NCBI GenBank assembly: GCA_016617855.1
Contig: JAECUM010010941.1
Span: 1 to 64,000 of the forward strand
Reading direction: 5' to 3'
Length of the DNA stretch: 64,000 nucleotides
DNA from: Megalonaias nervosa
Taxonomy: Eukaryota; Mollusca; Bivalvia; Unionida; Unionidae
A program made the position numbers and the translations under genes. Under the pieces are notes generated by a model. That model was given only the letters and a program-made list of their open reading frames with translations. It did no database searches and had not been told where the DNA came from. Of the stretch, positions 45,179 to 56,181 are shown piece by piece. The first letter of the stretch is position 1. Every line of letters starts with the position of its first letter.

Positions 45179-48100
45179 TTATATGCTGGCCAATATCGGC
45201 GTGTCCGTACGGCAAAGTGAAATGATCGGAAGTCGCACTCGCTTCTGGTACACAATTTGATAGAGGTTTTCCAAAGGTCGAATGACAATTTGGTGCTTGA
45301 GTAAACGTACAATCTTGTGCGGTTCGTAGATGGTCACTGTGAAGCTTCCATCTTCTTCCGATTGAAACGCTTCTTTCAGCACGCTACAGTTCACCACTTG
45401 ACTGGTGCGATGATTTAGAGTCAACCCTTTCACTTTACACTTGGTGTGCACTTCTCTTTGTTTGTCCCGGTATTCGTAGCCGTAATGTTTAGGACCACCA
45501 CTAACAAAACTTGGAATCTTGTCGTCAGGGTGTTCGTCCGTCCAGGCCCCTAAAAGGTCTCCTTCGATTTCAGGTGACGGAGACCAAGGCAATCGATGTA
45601 GATGGAACTGTCCGTATCAAAGTACAGCCCACGATCTCCTAACTGGTGTAAGGCTTCGTACAATTTTAGGCGAGTATGGGCTGTCACGTAGGTTGCAATG
45701 ATGACATTTCCTAATTCATCGGCCTGTAAAGCTCCAGTTCTTTTCGTAATTGACAAAAATCAAGACTCCACGAATAATGTCCACGTGTTTCAAGTATTTG
45801 GTTTTGTCGTGAATCATCTGGAAATAGGGGGAAGGTTCCGTCAAATACTCCGTCTTGGTTAACCACGGTCGTTGTGCCATTTTTCCCCACAAGCAATTCA
45901 GCATCACTTTGGCTAACGATCGCCTTCCTTTGTTTTTCTCCACGTGGTCCAAGGTGATGCCTTCTTGCTCAAAGTATTTCTCTTTGAATTTCTTTTGGTT
46001 TTCGGGAGTATGACACCAGGAAGGATAGCCACTGGCTTCTTGTTACAGTTTCAAAAGGCATCCACGTAGTCTGCGAAAATGCCTTTCCTAGTCTCGTCAC
46101 CCTTGTGGTAATGTTCTATCTTGGAAAAGTGGTAAATTTAGTACACTTCTAACAATTGGTATCCCAGGTCCAGAGCTATAAACAATTCCACGCTGACCCA
46201 CGTTCCTGTCAAGGCGTGTTCTTCCTGAGTGTGATGACAAGGAAGGCCTTGGTTATACGTTTCGGCACAAGTGCGGAACAAGGGAAACTTCAGTTTTCCT
46301 TGGCAAAGGTGAGGTAAAACGGGATGGTACAAGTCCGTGGGAAACAAGACTTTATATTCAATCAATCCTTAGTATTGTCGAATGGTGTCCAGGTCGATGT
46401 GTTCCGTCAGCAATTTTGGATGCCCTGCGTAAAAGTGACAATATTTGTACACGTAAGGACACAGTGAACACACGTCTAGGTATTTGATTTCTTCTCCTTT
46501 CTCCTCGTCGGCGTGGTACAGGAAACAGGTGGCATTCGTTCGTCCTATATGCAAACTGTCCCGGGGCTTCAGAGGGTCCACCAGTTTGTAACTTTCCATG
46601 ATGTGTTTAAAATCGGCATCTGTTTTCAAACGGTGATCGTACTCGTGTTCCCACATTTCCACGACTTGGTATCCTTGCTGTTCTAACTTTAAGCGGCGCT
46701 GACAAGTATCCCCTCACAAGCCTTGCATGGTACGTCGTAAAAACTCATTTTTGGTGCCAATTTGAGGGTAGCAGATCGGACATCCGTGAAATATGCAACC
46801 GTTAAATTTGTACACAATCTTAGTGTTTTCTACGTCCCAGCCAACCACTGAATAATTTCCAATAGTCTTTTCGCCTCCTCAGTTTCTGGCATGTTGGATC
46901 CATTTGTCTTTCTTGTCGCACAAGCAATGTAACCAGTGTAGGGCTTTGACCGAATATTGACGTTGATGAAATTGGTTTCTTGAGGGATAATTTCAGCCAG
47001 GATCTTCTCGGGCATGAATCGTTTGCGGTACACCAAGGAACATGCTTTGACAATTGTGTGGGATTTTTTCAAAGGATCGATCCTTCTGTGCTCCATGAAG
47101 AATTCTCGAAATTTTTGCACAGCAACGACGTAAAATGTTTACGTCCGATCGACAGTACTTTAACGTTTCTTCCTGAAAGTCGAAGGGGTGCGAGGCGTGA
47201 TTTTGGCACCAAGCGTAGAAAGCTTCTCGTTGTTCGGTACGCATGTTGTCAGGGTCGTAGTAATGAGCATCAGGCAAATGTGGCAGAATGGCATGTTGAT
47301 TGGCTTCGGTATTGAAAAAGTGATGAAAATAGCCTTTGGCCATTTCTGTCATTCCAAATGTTTCAGGCATTCGACTCAAAGGCATGGCCAAGTAACTCAT
47401 CGAATCTTTAAACTGCACTTGTCCCACTTGCATGGAAACGAGTTTGGCTCCGTTGAAAGTGACTTTTGGACGTTCGGTGATTTGTTCCGTATAGTATTTG
47501 AGAAGAAATTGTCCATCATATCCCGAGAAATTGTGAGCCATCAACTTGGCATAGCGATGGCAATCTCCTTAACGTTCGATGTCCTCTTGACCCTACGTTT
47601 CGTCGATTAGGTGTAAGATCCATTGAGCAAAATTGGTCAGCGCGTTAGGTCCTAGAAAGATTTTTTCCACGTCCTCCAGTAATCTTTCTACAATGACAAA
47701 AGATCGCTTCTTGGATGCACTTCTCGCACGCTCGATGAACCACGCAGAAATTAGGAATGTGAATGCCGGTCTCTTGCATGCATTTGAAATCGACAAAGAT
47801 GAAATTCCCTTTCTTCTTCTTGTCATCTTTCTCCTCCTTCTCCTCCTCCTCCTATTTGGGTTGATGTTTTTGAATGTAGCATTCGTGTTCCAAGTCCACG
47901 ATTTGGCGACAAATGGGACATCGTTTCTTTCCCGAAAAAAAGTGCGCTTTGGCACTATTGGTACGTATGACTTGCCCACAAGTAGAACACCATTTCAGCA
48001 GTTGGCAAGTACTTTTCCGCTGTGAACTTTGCATCTTCAGATGCTGCTGGTAACAGGTTCGGCTGAGAAAAGTGTGCTGACAAGCCGGAAAATGTACTCG

Positions 48101-49126
48101 TTTTTGTCCTTCGTGAAGACAGGGTTTAGAGCCCAAACATCCCTCACATTTCGATCCACAATGCTTGTGTTGATCTCGATTGTTATAGCCATAGTCACAT
48201 TTCTCACAATAATAATCGTATCCGAGAAATCCCGTGATACTGGTAATGGCATCGTAATGTTCATCGTGATGATAGACGTGAACGTAGTTTCCATCTTTTA
48301 AATCTTTGCCTCGAAAATAAGTTTTCTAACCACTTCTTGAGGGTGCACTTTCAAGGAGTAGGGTGAAGCTAAGACGTCTTGCAATTTTTGCATTTGAGGA
48401 ATGCAGCAGAGTGTGTCTTTAAGTAGGCCAGCTTGCTGTAACAGGAGTTCTGCTTCTCTTCGTTGTTTGGGTCGTTATGATGGTTGAATAGTTTTCCAGG
48501 CTCTTTCCCATTCTGACGTGTCGTTCTTGTTGGCGTACGTTTGTCCTACGACGATGGCACGGGCTAAACACATCTTGTCTTGAGTGTTGTTAAGTTAGAC
48601 GAGGCTCTTTTCGGTGCTAAGAAGGTCGACCACCAATAACACCTTTTTGCGTCCGGTACCTTTGAGAAGAGAAATGTGGGCCATGTACAGTGTCGCTTTT
48701 CCATCGGTGATGTGAAATTTGTCGTTGGACTGCTGAACGTGTTGGATCTTGTAGAGGACCTTAGATGGTGTCAATTCTGCTGGCCTGCTAAACTCGATCG
48801 AGACTGGTGACTTCAGACTGTCGTGATAAATGGAAAGTGTCAATTGATCGTCTTCGTTGGCTCGGCATCGCCGTTTCAGTGTGGTTAACAAAGAATCCTA
48901 CAAATCGGTGATGAAACCCTCTGTTTTCTTCAGCGGTACGTCTGACCTGAAAAATCTTTAAACTTCACCATGTACGTGTAGGCCGTGGTTCTAAATTTTC
49001 TGGAGGAACGTTTATCTGATTCTCGAATGTGGTAATAATTTTTAGGCGTTACTGGTAGACTTTGGTTTGACTTTGATCTCTGGGTTTGGATGCAACCGTA
49101 ACAGATGTGAATTCTGTCTCACTCAT
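45179..49126 (-). pseudogene. Type-B DNA polymerase of element 3, broken
   Basis: About 1300 codons in many frames. It opens MSETEFTSVTVASKP. The N-terminal domain holds RRCRANEDDQLTLSIYHDSL and VQQSNDKFHI. Cys/His-rich fingers (CPICRQIVDLEHECY) lie near 47900-47950. Exonuclease motif II MMAHNFSGYDGQFLL is near 47530 and motif III YCRSDVNIL near 47150. Polymerase motif A YLDVCSLCPYV is near 46460, where Tyr of SLYP is Cys. Motif B is MLNCLWGKM near 45900, and motif C YFDTDSSIYI near 45610. The C-terminus is FSVGRPLENL-like, ending at 45179. At least eight frame breaks. It would replicate the element, probably with a protein primer. Confidence 0.88.
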
Positions 49127-49466
49127 GTCATCTTCAAAATCGCTGGCATGAATTTGAGCTAAGATTTTGGCTCGTGTACGAGACGATAGGTCAAGTTTCT
49201 ACCTCTTACTTTCTTCTCCTTTCTCAATGAAATTGTGCGATCATTTCATATTGATTGCAAAATGTCAAATGACTAAATTTTAAACGCCATGTTTCCTTAT
49301 GTAAATGTAAGGTGAGTGTCTTCCCTATATAAATGGGAAAAGTCAAATGACTACATTTCAAAAGTCATGATCCCCAATATATCAATGTAAGGTCAGTGTC
49401 TTTCCTATAGAAAGGGTCAGTGTCTTCCCTCAGAGTATTCACTTCACTCTCAATCCTTCGAGAAAG
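49127..49466. promoter_or_regulatory. Divergent control region with 78-bp tandem repeat
   Basis: Lies between the polymerase (minus) and zinc-knuckle (plus) genes. Two copies of a 78-bp unit starting GTCAAATGACTA (49264 and 49342) plus a partial third. Each has GTAAGGT(G/C)AGTGTCTT. TATATAAAT at 49326-49334 on the plus strand is a TATA candidate. The spaced repeats may be regulator binding sites or an origin. Function inferred. Confidence 0.5.
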
Positions 49467-49850
49467 ATGGAAGATCCAACAGAGATCGAACTTCCCTCCT
49501 TTCAAGATAAAAGTCAAGATACTTGCTATATCTTTCAGAAGAAAGGGCATTGGGCCACGCAGTGTCTACAACGTCAAAGCAATGACAGGCGTCAAAAGAG
49601 ACAAGGTCAAAATACCTGTTATCATTGTCAGGAGAAAGGACAATGGTCTACAGACTGACCTAAGGAAAAAGAGAACCGATCCAAGAAACAAGAGAAGCTG
49701 AAGAGGGGTTCCGAATATGAAGAACAGGTACCCTTCGAAAAGGAAGAACCCATACCCGCCCAGAAAGAGAAGAAAAGAAGACGAGAAGACAGTGAAGAAG
49801 AAAAGGAGGAATAACCTGTGACAGTGAAAGTGAAGAAATTCAAACGGTGA
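49467..49850 (+). pseudogene. Zinc-knuckle protein, stop at the last cysteine of the second knuckle
   Basis: MEDPTEIELPSFQDKSQD, then two CCHC-like knuckles: CYIFQKKGHWATQC (second Cys is Phe) and CYHCQEKGQWSTD followed by TGA, where the expected Cys codon TGC would fall (His is also Gln). Reading on in the same frame gives a Lys/Glu-rich tail (KEKENRSKKQEKLKR, KKRREDSEEEKEE) with one more stop and an end at 49850. CCHC knuckles bind single-stranded nucleic acid, so a packaging or replication role is plausible. It is divergent from the polymerase gene. Confidence 0.65.
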
Positions 49851-49995
49851 GAGTGAAAAGAAAAGAAGTCTATGAACGTTTTTAAATAATGTGTTGTGAA
49901 ATTTGATTGTAATTTCTACCAGAGAATAGACCAGAAAGAAAAACGTGTCTATTGGTTTTGATTTTTGTAATAATAAGAACCTACACTCACGCACT

Positions 49996-49997
<2 letters not shown>

Positions 49998-50050
<53 letters not shown>
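49998..50050. repeat. (CA)n microsatellite
   Basis: A run of about 26 CA units. Confidence 0.95.
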
Positions 50051-50051
<1 letters not shown>

Positions 50052-50127
50052 ATGGGAAAAAGGGGGATTTCAGTGTTGATTGATTCTGGCAAACTTTGAG
50101 TAGTCACTCTTTTCGAGAGAGGTGAGT

Positions 50128-50143
50128 GGCCCTGAAAAGAACC
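50128..50143 (-). terminator. Histone-type 3' stem-loop after the 50781-50284 gene
   Basis: Minus strand GGTTCTTTTCAGGGCC: a stem of six with two G-T pairs and a TTTC loop, then ACTCAC and, after about 10 nt, TCGAAAAGAG, a histone-downstream-element-like purine tract. It lies about 140 nt after the end of the open frame. Confidence 0.65.
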
Positions 50144-50283
50144 GTTGAATGTTTGTTTTTCTTAAACAAACTTAGGAACTGGAGGTAATGAGCTTTAACT
50201 GCCTTATCCCTTTGCCACGACCAAGGCCTAGTTCTTGACCTGCTCCTGTCGATGATTTGGTAGAGATCACTACAGTTGGTATC

Positions 50284-50781
50284 TCAGGAGTAGTGGGCGT
50301 GTTGACGGGGTTGGGCTGTTTGGCTCGAGAAGGTTTTTCTCTTGGATCGTTCTAAAGAAGTCTGATGCATTTGTTTCAGACTCCTTAACTCTACCAAAGT
50401 GTCTAAGAGTACCGTTACCGTTTGACTTTCACTGTCCTCCTTCTTCTCTGCTTCTTCTTCTTCTTCTTCATGCCACTTCTTCTCGCTGTTGCTGTTGAAT
50501 GAGAAAGGCTTGTTCTGCTTCTTTCTGTTGTTATAAACATTGCTCCAATTCTTCTTTCTGTTTCTTTCTAAAATCCTCGACGTGTGGTAAAGAAGGAGAA
50601 GGTGGCGAAGGTGCTGGTACCGGAACAAATTCTTGTGAAAAGAGAAAATCACTAAATCCCAATTAAAATCGGTCTCTTCTGGAAGTAGGGCTATGTTTAC
50701 TTTGGTAGCCACTGCTATGCCATCACTCCTCGTCTCCACGGTCGGTGTACCCAAATTCATCGCCTTCGTAGTTTCCGTCAC
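50284..50781 (-). pseudogene. Charged coiled-coil protein of unknown function
   Basis: MTETTKAMNLGTPTVETRSD, then a hydrophobic patch with Pro in a shifted frame, a Gln/Lys-rich segment, EEEEEEAEKKEDSESQ, and LLDTLVELRSLKQMHQ near the end. Frames alternate, which suggests one or two indels. Upstream on the minus strand, CGCTATATAGG at about 50835 could be a TATA box, and a histone-type hairpin follows. The acidic region and heptads suggest a scaffold-like protein. No family recognised. Confidence 0.5.
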
Positions 50782-50969
50782 GTTCTAACTCTGTCACATC
50801 TATTCACTGCTCACAGACGCTGGCGCACCTATATAGCGATTGTGATGTGACAGGAAGCTCTCATCGGATTGGAAGTCAGACTCCGCGCTGTGACTGAATT
50901 TTGTAACGCGCGTTGGGATTGGTGAACGAAGTCAATCCGTTTCGATCCGCTCTTCCCCTATTAATACCC

Positions 50970-51250
50970 ATGGATCACCTCGTTCCATTCACCTGTTCTC
51001 ACGACAAGATGTGGACCAACGTAGAATGGTCTACCCTCATATCGGGAATGATGTTCAACCCGGACTATCCCATGTATATGAAATCATCATGGGCTATCAC
51101 CAAGATCACCGAGACGGCAATTTGGAAACGAAGGATCTATGTGGAGAGGCAAGGCTGTCTGAAGCGAGTCTTAATCTACTGTCCGGATGTCAGACGAAGT
51201 TTGAGGACGAGATGAAGACCTGTGTGATGTTTTGTATGTTAACTCAATGA
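50970..51250 (+). pseudogene. Small plus-strand protein at the right end of element 3
   Basis: Starts MDHLVPFTCSHDKMWTNVEW in one frame. The better-looking continuation is in another frame: GYHQDHRDGNLETKDLCGEA, QTKFEDEMKTCVMFCMLTQ, with a stop at 51250. It is followed 19 nt later by a histone-type hairpin on the same strand. Function unknown. The single gene model with one shift is inferred. Confidence 0.45.
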
Positions 51251-51263
51251 TGTTAACAAACTA

Positions 51264-51692
51264 CCAAAGGTCCTTTTCAGGGCCACTCATATGTCTCATA
51301 AAGATGTATATTCTCTCTTGCCATATTGATGTATTTGTTTGTTTGTATATGTATATGTATGTGTATGTCTCTGTTTTGTTTGTCCCTACCTAGAGTAACG
51401 CATATTCAGGTCAGCCACTTGCAACACGGTTACTAACTGCTCCGCCCAATTGAGGTCAGCCACTTGCAACATTGTTGCCATTGTTTCCCCAGTGTCCGGT
51501 ACCGTGACGTCACCTATCCAATTCCTATTGTCCCTATATAGTCCCAATACGTTGTCGCTATACATCCGTATGTTAAATTCCCCTTGTTGCCAAAGTATCC
51601 CACCAATGTTAAATACCCCTTGTCGCCAAATTACAATCCCCATGTTTTAACATTAAGTTCCCATTGTCGCTACGGTATTCCCATTAACTACT
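51264..51692 (-). repeat. Right terminal inverted repeat of element 3
   Basis: The inverted copy of 31976-32361, ending CCCATTAACTACT. It is longer than the left copy by about 40 bp because of repeated CCCCTTG(T)(T/C)GCCAAA-type words. Confidence 0.88.
51269..51284 (+). terminator. Histone-type 3' stem-loop in right TIR
   Basis: Plus strand CCAAAGGTCCTTTTCAGGGC, then CACTCA: stem GGTCCT/AGGGCC with TTTC loop and canonical-looking flanks, followed by CATAAAGATG. It lies 19 nt after the 51250 stop. Confidence 0.7.
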
Positions 51693-51698
51693 ATCACA
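51693..51698. repeat. Target-site duplication of element 3 (right)
   Basis: ATCACA, five of six bases matching ATCATA at 31970-31975. Confidence 0.65.
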
Positions 51699-52241
51699 AT
51701 AGGCCTACACATATTTCTCAGAACCATTAGCTCTCAGCAAGAACTTCAAATAAGATGGAACCTGTCAGAAATTAAATTTCAGGAAGTAATTCACATCCGA
51801 CAAGCCAAATGATAGTTATGACAGTGACGGTCCATTGTATCTCTGCAAATAATGTTCCGTCCTGGTTGTGGAGAACTGTTCTGATAATGAAACTGAGAAT
51901 ATTTAAAAACTGTGTCATTATCCCTTTTTATTTGCAATGATTCAACACTTGTCTTTGCTTGTTACCTGTAATGATTCGATACTTGTCCAAGGATTGATGA
52001 AATTAAAAAAATAAGTTGAGCTGTAAACCTTTCATAAACAAATATTGTCATCCCTTCATAGTATTGTTTCGTTAGTCTAGCTTAGAAGTCAATATCAACT
52101 ACAAAAAAACAAAAAAACAAAACAAAACAACAACCCCCCCCAAAAAAAACCAACAAACCCCCCCCCCCCAAAACAACGTTACAACCCCAACAAAAACAAA
52201 CAAAACGAAAAACAAAAAAAACCTCAACAACTTAGACTTGA

Positions 52242-52400
52242 TCCGCTGTCGCATAATGCGCTGGTAGATCAGGGTCTTTATACTATTTTCTACTGATTAC
52301 TCGTAGCAAAACTGCATAGACACAGATTTGCAGGTGCATTATACGAAGGCAAATTTGGGTCTGTGCAGGTTGCATTTGGCCTTCACTCATAGGCGACTAC
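52242..52400 (-). repeat. Dispersed repeat, copy B
   Basis: The inverted relative of 1815-1975; the reverse complement contains GAGTAATCAGTAGAAA and GCGCATTATGCGACAG-like words. Confidence 0.55.
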
Positions 52401-52591
52401 TGTTAATCATGAATAGTCGCTATCACTGGCGCATAAAAATATTAGGATATTTATTACGGTTTTTGTTTGTTTGTTGCTGTTGTTTCTTGCATATCAAAGT
52501 AAGGTGAAAAAGCTGGGTTATAATGTGGTTAAAACAGCTTATTACTGAACGTAAATCGTGCTGATCAGACTCCTAGCCCAAGTGGACACCG

Positions 52592-52693
52592 AAAAGATCG
52601 TGTAAAACAGACCATCTAAAAGAACGTGTTAAAAAAAGGCCATCTAAAAGATCGTGTAAAATGGTCATCAAAAAGATCGTGCTTAAGGTCGTG
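52592..52693. repeat. Tandem repeat, ~26 bp x 4
   Basis: Units of the form AAAAGATCGTGTAAAA(C/T)..CCATCT, four diverged copies. Confidence 0.7.
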
Positions 52694-52895
52694 TTTGATT
52701 AGAGTCAATCTTGTTCGCCGCAATCTCTCTCTCTCTCTCTCTCTCTCTGCGTGTACAACACATAGCTGATGATACATACGGATCTATATGTGAAGATCTG
52801 CATATGAAGATCTACATAAATGAAACACGCACAGGCAACAAAACGTGTTAGCTCGACATATATATCAACCATGCACCAAGGATCTATTCTAAGTA

Positions 52896-52899
<4 letters not shown>

Positions 52900-52953
<54 letters not shown>
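52900..52953. repeat. (TA)n microsatellite
   Basis: A TA run of about 54 bp. A shorter CT run lies at 52724-52748. Confidence 0.95.
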
Positions 52954-52955
<2 letters not shown>

Positions 52956-53900
52956 GCTCAGATCGACGAAGATTATAGAGAGTGCACGAACAACTTAATT
53001 CAACCGTGATATTCGTGACTTAATGAGACTTTTATGTTTATATCAGGTATGCAACACGAGTCTTCAGATGATGGACCCACCCATGTTGTTGAACAGTGTA
53101 ATCATTAAGCCATCTCAATGAAATAAAATAGTCGTTTTTATTTTCGCCCTTTGCGTCATTGATTTGGTCTGTATAAAATCGTAATCTTTTTATTTTAATG
53201 AGGCGTTATATTTAATAATGCAATCAAAACACGTACACGAAGTGGCAGCGAGGCCCAACAGGGTGGACGTATTTTCTTCCCTTTATTACACGTTAAGCGA
53301 AGGAATTATGGGATAAGTGTCCTTCAATAACTTCATTTTAGTGGAAGCTATTAAATTTTTATTATCAGTGGATCTACTAGGTAACAAATTAAATTGCCTT
53401 CGTCTTCTGGTGCGGGCATTTTTTTTTTTTTAAATTATTTTTTTTATATGATTTAAATTTGTTTTTAGTATATGTCAATCATAATACAAGTCAGTATGGT
53501 TGATCTGAAATGTTGTATACGCATATAATATTGATTTGGATTCGTTGCTGTCAAGGTTTTCTTCTTCTGTAGCATTAGTTTTGTACAACCCGATGCGATT
53601 TTAAAAAGAAGTATTAAAGAGCTATAAAATGCACCAAACTTAATTCATTTCATTCATCTACTTATAATTTTTTAATCTTATTATGACCACAGATGTTTGT
53701 ATCGTTGCTCGCAATTTACCTACATTCAGTACATGTATGATTTGCAGGCAAGTTGTAGGCACCGATACGAACCCTTATGATTATGACCGGGTGATCCCTA
53801 ACTAGATTTACCATATTTGAACTTTAAAAAAAGAGTACACTCTGGAAAGCGAGTAGAACTGTACATGTCTGGCAATAAGAGGACGTATAACAATCCTCAT

Positions 53901-54375
53901 CTTCGCTAGCCAAGGTTCCGATATGTTAACCCTGTATACACCTTGTCGGATCAAGCAGATCGCTTAGTGCTTTGTCCTAGCGACATCTATTAGATTTCAT
54001 GAGTTGTCTCTCTTAGTATGTAATGCCAACTAAATACTAGCGTGTAACAGAGGTTCATTATAGATAGGTCGAAAATGGCGGAGGTAATTGACTTCAACAG
54101 GATACTTTGTAAGTTTAACATCGAAAGTATGACTGCTTACCATAGAGAAGCCATTACAGGTGTATTTGCTTATTTCTCAGTCCATTTAAGTCATGTGTTC
54201 CCCTTGTCTCTATCGTGTAGAAACAGTGTTCAGATTTGAACAACTTAATTTTAACTGGATGCTGTGGCTTGCGGCCGTATCCAGTGAAATTTACAGACCC
54301 GAAGCACAGAAGTATCTGCTCGATCCACCAAGGTGTCGATAGGTTTAACACATCGGAACCTTGGCTAGCGAAGCT
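53901..54375. repeat. Inverted repeat pair, ~30 bp arms
   Basis: CTTCGCTAGCCAAGGTTCCG at about 53902 recurs inverted (CGGAACCTTGGCTAGCGAAG) at about 54354-54373, with few mismatches over about 30 bp and roughly 410 bp between. It may be the ends of a short DNA element. The candidate exon at 54075 lies between the arms. Confidence 0.55.
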
Positions 54376-56181
54376 GGGCCATCCTACCGAACACTGTCAT
54401 TTTCTGCGAGTTTTAAACCAATCGGAAGTGTTTTTTGTTTTTTTACTAACGCTGCGTCATATTTGCGTGGGCGAGTCTTTCTCTTCAGACAACTGAGATA
54501 TAGTATGTTGTCTTCGATAAGCTCCGAGTACTTGAAAAATTAGTTAAATTTCCATAGTTTGAGAGTTACATCACTTCGAACACATGGCTGTAAGAGTTAC
54601 GCTTTTAAATTGTAGTCGGGTCTTTTTTTTTATTTTTTAAAGAAATATTAAAACCAGACAATGCAAATATTGGATTCAAGCGCAGTTGGTCCTGAGAATG
54701 GACTGTTCGAGAAACTGGAAAAGGACAGTGAGCAGTCTATCTGGTTGTTTACAACGATATCATCCGTTTAGTTTGAAACGCAAACAATTTTACAATGTTA
54801 AGGGAAACCTGGCATTAATCAAGTTACATATTATAAATTGATGAATGGGATCACTATATTCTGTGCCTTATTTTATATCCTTGATGCTTTTGCTTTTTAA
54901 TATATGTAAGGGAATGGCAAAATGGGGACGGGGTGGTGAGGTAGGAGGTTACTATCACCACAGGGGATCCTATAGTTTCTTACAATTTAACTTTCACTCA
55001 TACATGTATATGTAATAATAGTATTTATTACATTAGAACATGTATGACAGGTAAATCATAAGCAACGATACGAGACCCTATGATTATAACAATGGTCGCT
55101 TGAACGGAGTAAATGTCAGTAGATTGATGAAATCAAGTAAAAGAACAACATAAACATAAAGAACTTGCTTTTTATTATGAAATAATTGCTTAGGGTGTAT
55201 AATAAACGCAGCTTCAGTACTGTAAAGTATTCTGAATGTATGCATCGCGTCTCGTTTGATTGTAGGACATCGGATCACGGTTGACTCTTTGGGTCTCGCG
55301 AGATCTGATACCGGTCAGCATTTAAGACGCGATTTAAGCACCAAACAATTAGAACATCGCTCGGCCATTTCCGTCGATCAGGAAATAGCCCCGGATGTAG
55401 TTGTAGGAATAAACATTAATTGTATCCGTTTAACGATTCGCCTACGGAAGAGTGCTGCAGAACATATGAAGAGACAGAAAGGCCGATACTATTCTAATTG
55501 CGACTGTTTCTCCTTCCATTGCCATGTTGTGCAACGTGAACAAAGTAGATCCTAATATAGTTCTCAGTGGTGGCGGCAATCGGAATAACCTCGGTTTTAA
55601 ACGCAAAGCCAAAAGCAATGAGGCATCGGATGTAATTCGTCACCATTGAGAACTATATTCTTGACAACTTTTAATTTACATAGAACAAATAAACGAAATC
55701 ACAATACGAACATCATCGGCCTATGATGTCGTTGCATATGTGGAACACTGTGCCAGAAGCAAATAGCCAAAATACATAAAATTAATGTACTTCCGAGGTC
55801 ATTTTTCGACATGACTGAAATGGCAAATTTGTTCCCATAGTGCTGGCAATTATATCCAAGATTTATTTCTCTACTTGATAGAAAATGCCGAGGAGATTCC
55901 TACTGACTCACGCATATCTAGTTACAGTAAATGAGGTAACTCTTACAACTTAAATGTCAATTTAATACACAGTAATGTCCCTTTCTATATATTGCCAGCG
56001 GTCTAAACTCGCTCCACTATACAAGGATCCAAATCAAAAGCGTCATTATGGAAAGCCAGGAATGTGTTATGCAATTTGTATTCATTGTATACATAAGCGT
56101 TTAGTGGATGCTTTATTTTTTCATATATTCCAGGCTTTAATCGAAAATATTACAATAGTTGTACTTAGACGAGTAGCCGCT

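Larger units (their letters stand above)
31976..51692. mobile_element. Polinton/Maverick-like element 3, complete, distinct lineage
   Basis: A 19.7-kb element with TIRs at 31976-32361 and 51264-51692 and a 6-bp imperfect target duplication. Its capsid protein is of the F54H12.2-like type known from nematode and other animal Mavericks, unlike that of elements 1 and 2. Other genes: type-B polymerase with CSLCP in motif A, integrase with chromodomain-like tail, penton-like, pVI-like, cysteine protease, pX-like region, a zinc-knuckle protein and several lysine- or glutamine-rich unknowns. Gene ends bear histone-type hairpins, and several starts bear a shared TATA cassette. The copy is defective, with many frameshifts. 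No packaging ATPase motif was found by eye. Confidence 0.92.
51699..56181. other. Host spacer, no supportable gene
   Basis: AT-rich sequence with an A/C-rich tract (52100-52225), tandem repeats and microsatellites. One candidate exon start, ATGGCGGAGG at about 54075 with GTAAGT about 36 bases later, is too weak to call a gene. A 100-bp hairpin-ended unit (ATATAGTTCTCA(G/A)TGGTG ends) lies at about 55555-55658 and could be a MITE. Confidence 0.5.

Noticed and set aside
47188..48301. Long plus-strand frames opposite the element-3 polymerase
   Set aside because: Shadow frames; the minus strand carries the polymerase motifs.
54236..54543. Overlapping plus-strand frames as a host gene
   Set aside because: They overlap the arm of an inverted repeat, have no domain, and codon use gives no support.
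55256..55555. 99-codon plus-strand frame in the right host spacer
   Set aside because: No recognisable domain, and it lies next to a hairpin-ended repeat unit. It could be part of a transposon remnant, but I cannot support a call.
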